From: Halobacillus alkaliphilus
GTDB taxonomy: Bacteria > Bacillota > Bacilli > Bacillales > Halobacillaceae
DNA length: 53,242 bases
Reading direction: 5' to 3'
Assembly: GCF_900113125.1 (NCBI RefSeq)
Contig: NZ_FOOG01000028.1
Coordinates: 1 to 53,242, forward strand
Position numbers and translations under genes: made by a program. The notes under the pieces are model-generated. The model did not search any database and was not told the DNA's origin. It saw only the letters and a program-made list of their open reading frames with translations. This document shows, piece after piece, positions 49,713 to 53,242 of this stretch; the stretch's first letter is position 1; the number at the start of each line of letters is the position of its first letter.

Positions 49713-50813
49713 ATGATCGTTTCAGAATTTTTTGTAAATATTTGCATATTAATTGCTTTATTGTTTTCTTATCTCCAAGTAAGATGGAATAAATTAGACA
49801 TCTTCCTGTCCAAAAAGACTGTTTTAATAATAGATGGAATCGCTGGAGGAATTTTGGGGAATATTGTAATGTATTATTCCATTCAGGTGACTGCTCAGAC
49901 GTTTGTAGACCTCAGACATATACCAGTTCTCGTTCTTCTTCTTTTTATCGGTCTCAAACCTGCTGTCATTAGTTCACTTCTGGTGATTGCTGGCCGCTTT
50001 GTATATGGGTTTAACTACTCTTCTCTGGGTGCCTTTATTCTTATGGTCATCTTACTCGCAGGGTTTTGTTTCATACGCCGTAAATGGGGAAACGAGGAAC
50101 AAATTTTTAAAACAGCTATCTATATGTTGGCCTTTTCCAACGTGGTATTTTCAATTATCATAGCGATTCTTGTCCAAGACTGGGAAACGCTTCAAATTCT
50201 TTTGCCTACGTACTGGATTCTTTCTTTCCTGGGCGGAAGTCTCGCTGTTTACTTAGTCGACTACTTACGAACCTCCCACTACCTTTTTAAAACCTACGAA
50301 GAACAATCTTCCATTGATTTCCTGACCGGACTCAATAATGTGCGGCAATTTGATGCTTTATGGAATAGAACGTTAAATGGAGCGGTAGAGAATAAGGAGA
50401 GTTTATCCTTACTTATGGTCGATGTAGATCATTTTAAACACGTAAATGACACCTATGGACATCCTGCCGGGGATATGGTCTTGCAACAACTGGGACAAAT
50501 TTTAAAGGATAAGACTCGTTCTTTTGATATTGTATCAAGGAATGGAGGTGAAGAATTTTCAATCATATTGCCAGACTGTCCGAACGCTCGTGCTTTTGAA
50601 ATTGCTGAACGGATTCGATTAGCAGTTAAGGATCATCCCTTTCCTATATCTAATAAAGAAACTATTTATATTACAGTATCTATAGGGGTAAGTACTTATC
50701 CGGAAAAGGCCGCTAAGGCGGAGCAGATTATCAAATTAGCGGATCAATCTCTATATAAAGCGAAGCAAGCAGGACGCAATCGTACAGTATCGCTCACATC
50801 TGAATTGATATAG
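49713..50813 (+). CDS. Membrane-bound diguanylate cyclase (5TM + GGDEF)
   Basis: 366-aa protein that makes cyclic di-GMP. The N-terminal 190 residues have five to six membrane helices of the 5TMR-LYT sensor type (GGILGNIVMYYS, VDLRHIPVLVLLLFIGLKPA). The C-terminal 160 residues are a GGDEF domain: SIDFLTGLNNVRQFD, LLMVDVDHFKHVNDTYGHPA, and the active site RNGGEEFSII. The GGEEF form is catalytically competent. An inhibitory I-site RxxD (RSFD) lies five residues before it, so product feedback is expected. The start at 49713 is chosen for the AGAGAGGG site; an upstream ATG at 49689 lacks one. Confidence 0.92.
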   Translation: MIVSEFFVNICILIALLFSYLQVRWNKLDIFLSKKTVLIIDGIAGGILGNIVMYYSIQVTAQTFVDLRHIPVLVLLLFIGLKPAVISSLLVIAGRFVYGFNYSSLGAFILMVILLAGFCFIRRKWGNEEQIFKTAIYMLAFSNVVFSIIIAILVQDWETLQILLPTYWILSFLGGSLAVYLVDYLRTSHYLFKTYEEQSSIDFLTGLNNVRQFDALWNRTLNGAVENKESLSLLMVDVDHFKHVNDTYGHPAGDMVLQQLGQILKDKTRSFDIVSRNGGEEFSIILPDCPNARAFEIAERIRLAVKDHPFPISNKETIYITVSIGVSTYPEKAAKAEQIIKLADQSLYKAKQAGRNRTVSLTSELI

Positions 50814-50834
50814 AAGGAAAAGCATGGTTTAAAT

Positions 50835-51002
50835 TTACTCATTTTTTCCATTCGAATTCGATTCCAATTTTACTTTTATTTCCTCTAATAGCTGGTTCTG
50901 CTGGTCCTGCTTCTCCAAAACCTTATTCGTTAACTTTTGGAGAGTGTTTGTAATCGACCATAGAGAGAGTATGATTACCACAATAATTATTAAACCATTC
51001 AT
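50835..51002 (-). CDS. Small membrane protein, 55 aa
   Basis: Begins MNGLIIIVVIILSLWSITNT: one membrane helix, followed by a charged, probably coiled-coil helix (LTNKVLEKQDQQNQLLEEIK). AAGGGAGTG lies 5 nt before the ATG at 51002. It follows another small membrane gene on the same strand by 71 bp. The function is unknown; the layout is that of many small Bacillaceae membrane proteins. Confidence 0.65.
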   Translation of the reverse strand: MNGLIIIVVIILSLWSITNTLQKLTNKVLEKQDQQNQLLEEIKVKLESNSNGKNE

Positions 51003-51073
51003 TCGTTTCACTCCCTTATGTTTCGTAGTATGTTCTATTCATTAAAAGCAGTGTGGTTGAGCAGACGATCCGG

Positions 51074-51253
51074 TCACCTTGTCTCTTTATACCAGCTTAC
51101 AGCAAACCATACAGCAATCAGTTGTGAGATAAACCCAGCGATCCATCCTATTGGAAGTGAATAGCTTACATAATCACGAAGACCAATCCCTCCTGAAATT
51201 AAAATGGAACCTAACAGTAGAAAAACGATGGTTAATCTTTGATTTTTGTTCAC
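51074..51253 (-). CDS. Small membrane protein, 59 aa
   Basis: GTG start at 51253 with AAAGGAGGGG about 8 nt upstream. Two hydrophobic segments (TIVFLLLGSILISGGIGL and WIAGFISQLIAVWFAVSW) are joined by a short loop. The C-terminus is YKETR. No family name. It is likely co-transcribed with the 55-aa gene after it and lies beyond the terminator of the AtoE gene. Confidence 0.65.
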   Translation of the reverse strand: MNKNQRLTIVFLLLGSILISGGIGLRDYVSYSLPIGWIAGFISQLIAVWFAVSWYKETR

Positions 51254-51385
51254 CCGCCTGCCCCTCCTTTTTTAAAAAACTGCTTCCACTTCATAAACAA
51301 TTTTACAGCTTACAGGTGACCTTTTTCTCATTTAACACCCTGATAGAAACGAGCAATTCAAACACGGAAGTCCTCGTAGTGATAT

Positions 51386-51427
51386 CAAAAAAAGCGGGAC
51401 TTCGAGGGTATCGGAAGTTCCGCTTTT
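51386..51427. terminator. Terminator of the AtoE-type gene
   Basis: AAAAAAAGCGGGACTTC and GAAGTTCCGCTTTTT pair with a 10-nt loop. On the minus strand a T-run follows. Confidence 0.85.
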
Positions 51428-51435
51428 TCCATGGA

Positions 51436-52767
51436 TCAGTTGATAAATAATAAAGCGATAGAAATCGGAATGAAACTCCAAAGGAAGATGATCATGCAGA
51501 ACCCCATAATATCTTTAACTTTTAACCCTGCGATAGCGAGAAGAGGTAAAGCCCAAAATGGCTGGATCATGTTCGTCCAAGAGTCTCCCCAGGCCACAGC
51601 CATCGCAGTTTTGGCTGTACTGACATCAAGCTCCATCGCTGCCGGAATCATGATAGGTGCCTGAACAGCCCATTGACCACCGCCAGAAGGAACAAAAAAG
51701 TTTACAATCCCTGCACTAATGAAAGCAAACAAAGGAAATGTGAACTCCGTAGATATGCTTACAAACCATGAAGACATTTGCTCTGATAACCCCGAAGCCA
51801 CCATCATTCCCATAATTCCTGCATAGAAAGGGAATTGAATGATGATACCACCCGCATTTTTCACAGCTCCATTCACGCTGTTTAAAAAGTTCCGAGGGGT
51901 TTTATGAAACAGAATCCCAAGGAACAGGAATAGAAAGTTGACGATATTGATATTTAAATCCAGACCATTCTGTACAAAAAAGTAAATAACAAACGATAAC
52001 CCTAACAACCCTATCGCGATAGAAACAACGGCGCTGTTTTCTAACCGTTCGGCAGGCGTCATCTGCTCAGCAGTTGCTGCAAGCTCTTCTTCCGCCATGT
52101 CCTCATTCAACAAGTCCAGGTTATTCTTGCTCAAATCGCCACTGGACTTTAACAGCCATAAATTAAGTAATGGCAGGGACAATAATAGCGCAAAGACGAT
52201 GAATAGATTCATATTGCTGAAAAGAGTCTCCGTAATCGGAACAGAACCAATGGTGTCCGCCAGAAAATGATCTTCCGTCGCAATTGTAAGGGGTATGGAA
52301 CCAGACATTCCACCATGCCACAGTAAAAATCCACTGTAAGCACTGGCCATTAATAAACGATAGTCCACGCTTGGCACACGTCTCGCTACATGTATGGCCA
52401 GTAAAGCTCCTACCACTAAACCGAAGCCATAATTAATCAAACACGCTGCAGCCGCCGTAAAAGAAACTAACAAAATAGCGTGACCGGGCGTTTTAGCCAA
52501 AGTACTCAATTTTACTAGTACACTCTTAACAAGGGGAGTATTAGCTAATATGTATCCTGTTACAACAATCAAAGACATTTGCATGGCAAATGCTAATAGA
52601 TCCCAAAACCCGTCTCCCCAGAATTGTACCATTTGAACCGGAGAGCTTTCAGTAAAACCCATTCCAAGCCCGAATACTACGAGTGTTAATATAATCGCAA
52701 ACAGAAACGCATCCGGGAGATAACGTTGGACCAGGCGATCAAAAAACAAGGTCATTCCTTTAAGCAT
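51436..52767 (-). CDS. Short-chain fatty acid transporter, AtoE/TIGR00366 family
   Basis: 443-aa membrane protein with about twelve helices. The family motifs are seen in VNFFVPSGGGQWAVQAPIM and AVAWGDSWTNMIQPFWALPL near the C-terminus. It should take up butyrate/acetoacetate-like short-chain acids. The start at 52767 (MLKGMTLFFD) is preferred because GAGGGGGA lies 5 nt upstream; a GTG at 52782 overlaps that site. A cre box directly upstream suggests carbon catabolite repression by CcpA. No ato degradation genes are in the window. Confidence 0.9.
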   Translation of the reverse strand: MLKGMTLFFDRLVQRYLPDAFLFAIILTLVVFGLGMGFTESSPVQMVQFWGDGFWDLLAFAMQMSLIVVTGYILANTPLVKSVLVKLSTLAKTPGHAILLVSFTAAAACLINYGFGLVVGALLAIHVARRVPSVDYRLLMASAYSGFLLWHGGMSGSIPLTIATEDHFLADTIGSVPITETLFSNMNLFIVFALLLSLPLLNLWLLKSSGDLSKNNLDLLNEDMAEEELAATAEQMTPAERLENSAVVSIAIGLLGLSFVIYFFVQNGLDLNINIVNFLFLFLGILFHKTPRNFLNSVNGAVKNAGGIIIQFPFYAGIMGMMVASGLSEQMSSWFVSISTEFTFPLFAFISAGIVNFFVPSGGGQWAVQAPIMIPAAMELDVSTAKTAMAVAWGDSWTNMIQPFWALPLLAIAGLKVKDIMGFCMIIFLWSFIPISIALLFIN

Positions 52768-52782
52768 CTTCTTCCCCCTCAC

Positions 52783-52798
52783 TTGTAAACGTTTTCAA
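52783..52798. promoter_or_regulatory. cre site (CcpA) before the AtoE-type gene
   Basis: TTGTAAACGTTTTCAA fits the WTGNAANCGNWNNCA consensus and lies 16 bp before the start codon. Confidence 0.7.
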
Positions 52799-52918
52799 AA
52801 ACTTCAACATTTACTAGTTTCTATGAAATTAATGGAAAATTCAAGGGAGGGGAAGAAATCTTATTCAACTTGGTTAATCTTCAGCCTTGGGCCAACTTGT
52901 AAAGGTTATTTTAACGAA

Positions 52919-53010
52919 CTTCCGAAAGAAGTCTCCCTCTTCAAGCGTGTGAAGGGCGAAGCTCAGCGGTAAGGGGGAGATGAATTTCGGTTGGGCGAGA
53001 GCCCAAATGC
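52919..53010 (+). ncRNA. Structured left end of an IS200/IS605 element
   Basis: Nested stems: CCGAAA (52922) with TTTCGG (52985), TCTCCC (52932) with GGGAGA (52975), then a perfect hairpin TTGGGC-GAGA-GCCCAA (52991-53006). Folded ends recognised as single-stranded DNA are typical of this IS family. A related omega-RNA-like transcript is also possible, but no tnpB is visible. Confidence 0.45.
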
Positions 53011-53067
53011 TTTTGATTACAATATATGATATAATCAGTCTTATAATGGATAAGGACTGATATATAA

Positions 53068-53242
53068 ATGAAATTAGATAGTAATAACCATTCAGTGTTC
53101 TTGTTGTATTATCATCTTGTATTGGTCGTAAAATATAGAAGACACGTCATCGATGACACCATTTCAAACTATGCTAAAGATAAATTCTTGTCGTTGAGTG
53201 AAAACTACAATATTTCACTGGTCGAGTGGAATCATGACATTG
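53068..53242 (+). CDS. tnpA: IS200/IS605-family transposase TnpA (cut by window end)
   Basis: The first 58 codons of a Y1 single-strand transposase. It begins MKLDSNNHSVFLLYYHLVLV, then KYRRHVID, and continues to SLVEWNHD just before the window ends. This matches the N-terminus of IS200/IS605 TnpA as I know it. The HUH motif (HVH) and catalytic Tyr would lie beyond the edge. The structured sequence 60-150 bp upstream is the expected left end. Confidence 0.88.
   Translation, partial: MKLDSNNHSVFLLYYHLVLVVKYRRHVIDDTISNYAKDKFLSLSENYNISLVEWNHDI

Noticed and set aside
52919-53010. Omega-RNA of a TnpB system
   Set aside because: Only tnpA sequence is visible and it lies downstream; without a tnpB the folded region is better read as the IS left end.

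Overview
The window looks like chromosomal DNA of a low-to-mid G+C Gram-positive spore former of the family Bacillaceae, probably a moderately halophilic genus such as Halobacillus or a relative (inference). The grounds are AGGAGG-type ribosome binding sites, sigma-A promoters, a Tgl spore-coat transglutaminase, YjcZ-, YjzC- and GsiB-like small proteins, an AlaR/AlaT pair, many acidic proteins, and intergenic repeats of a kind that is common in Bacillaceae. No rRNA, tRNA, CRISPR array or prophage was seen.

Layout. 0-0.5 kb: end of an interspersed repeat. 0.6-4.1 kb: an unknown membrane protein, then a glutarate / L-2-hydroxyglutarate catabolic operon (glaH-lhgO, minus strand) behind a structured leader that ends in an intrinsic terminator. 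4.6-11.5 kb: a secreted M4 protease, a DMT exporter, stress-type small proteins, a lone C-terminal half of an archaeal-type dehydroquinate synthase, and an M20 amidohydrolase. 11.65-12.1 kb: a 22-copy, 21-bp tandem repeat. 12.1-18.3 kb: NERD protein, aldo-keto reductase, alaR-alaT, an SLH/NlpC-P60 wall hydrolase with one dead catalytic domain, and a sigma-like regulator.

18.5-29.6 kb: a beta-glucan utilisation locus. It has a secreted multi-module GH16 beta-glucanase, a LacI-type regulator, a three-gene sugar ABC importer and an intracellular GH1 beta-glucosidase. GAAA-SS-TTTC palindromes (GAAACCGGTTTC or GAAAGCGCTTTC type) lie in the control regions of the glucanase, the regulator and the importer. 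The likely scheme is extracellular cleavage, oligosaccharide import, then intracellular hydrolysis. 29.7-35.3 kb: LCP protein, lysozyme-like protein, Old Yellow Enzyme, a second composite repeat carrying a nested MITE, and an unknown membrane protein.

35.5-39.8 kb: an arsenic/metalloid island with two ArsR modules. One is ArsR, a 55-residue protein ending in Cys-Cys-Cys, an ArsP-like permease and a Cys-Cys mini-protein, with the same 6-6-6 operator before each of the first three genes. The other is a classical arsR-arsB-arsC. A broken Cys-Cys HesB-like gene lies between them. 39.9-42.3 kb: TetR-regulated DHA2 drug exporter with a decayed ABC ATPase behind it. 42.5-48 kb: tgl, a YjcZ-like small protein, a YdcZ-Crp-YdcZ operon, a lipoprotein and a ZIP transporter. 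48-53.2 kb: a third full composite repeat, VOC protein, diguanylate cyclase, two small membrane proteins, an AtoE-type fatty-acid transporter with a cre site, and the 5' end of an IS200/IS605 tnpA cut by the window edge.

The points most worth following up are the unnamed leader RNA before glaH-lhgO, the TIR-bounded composite repeat family (four copies in 53 kb), the triple-operator metalloid module with its Cys-Cys-Cys protein, and the 21-bp repeat array.
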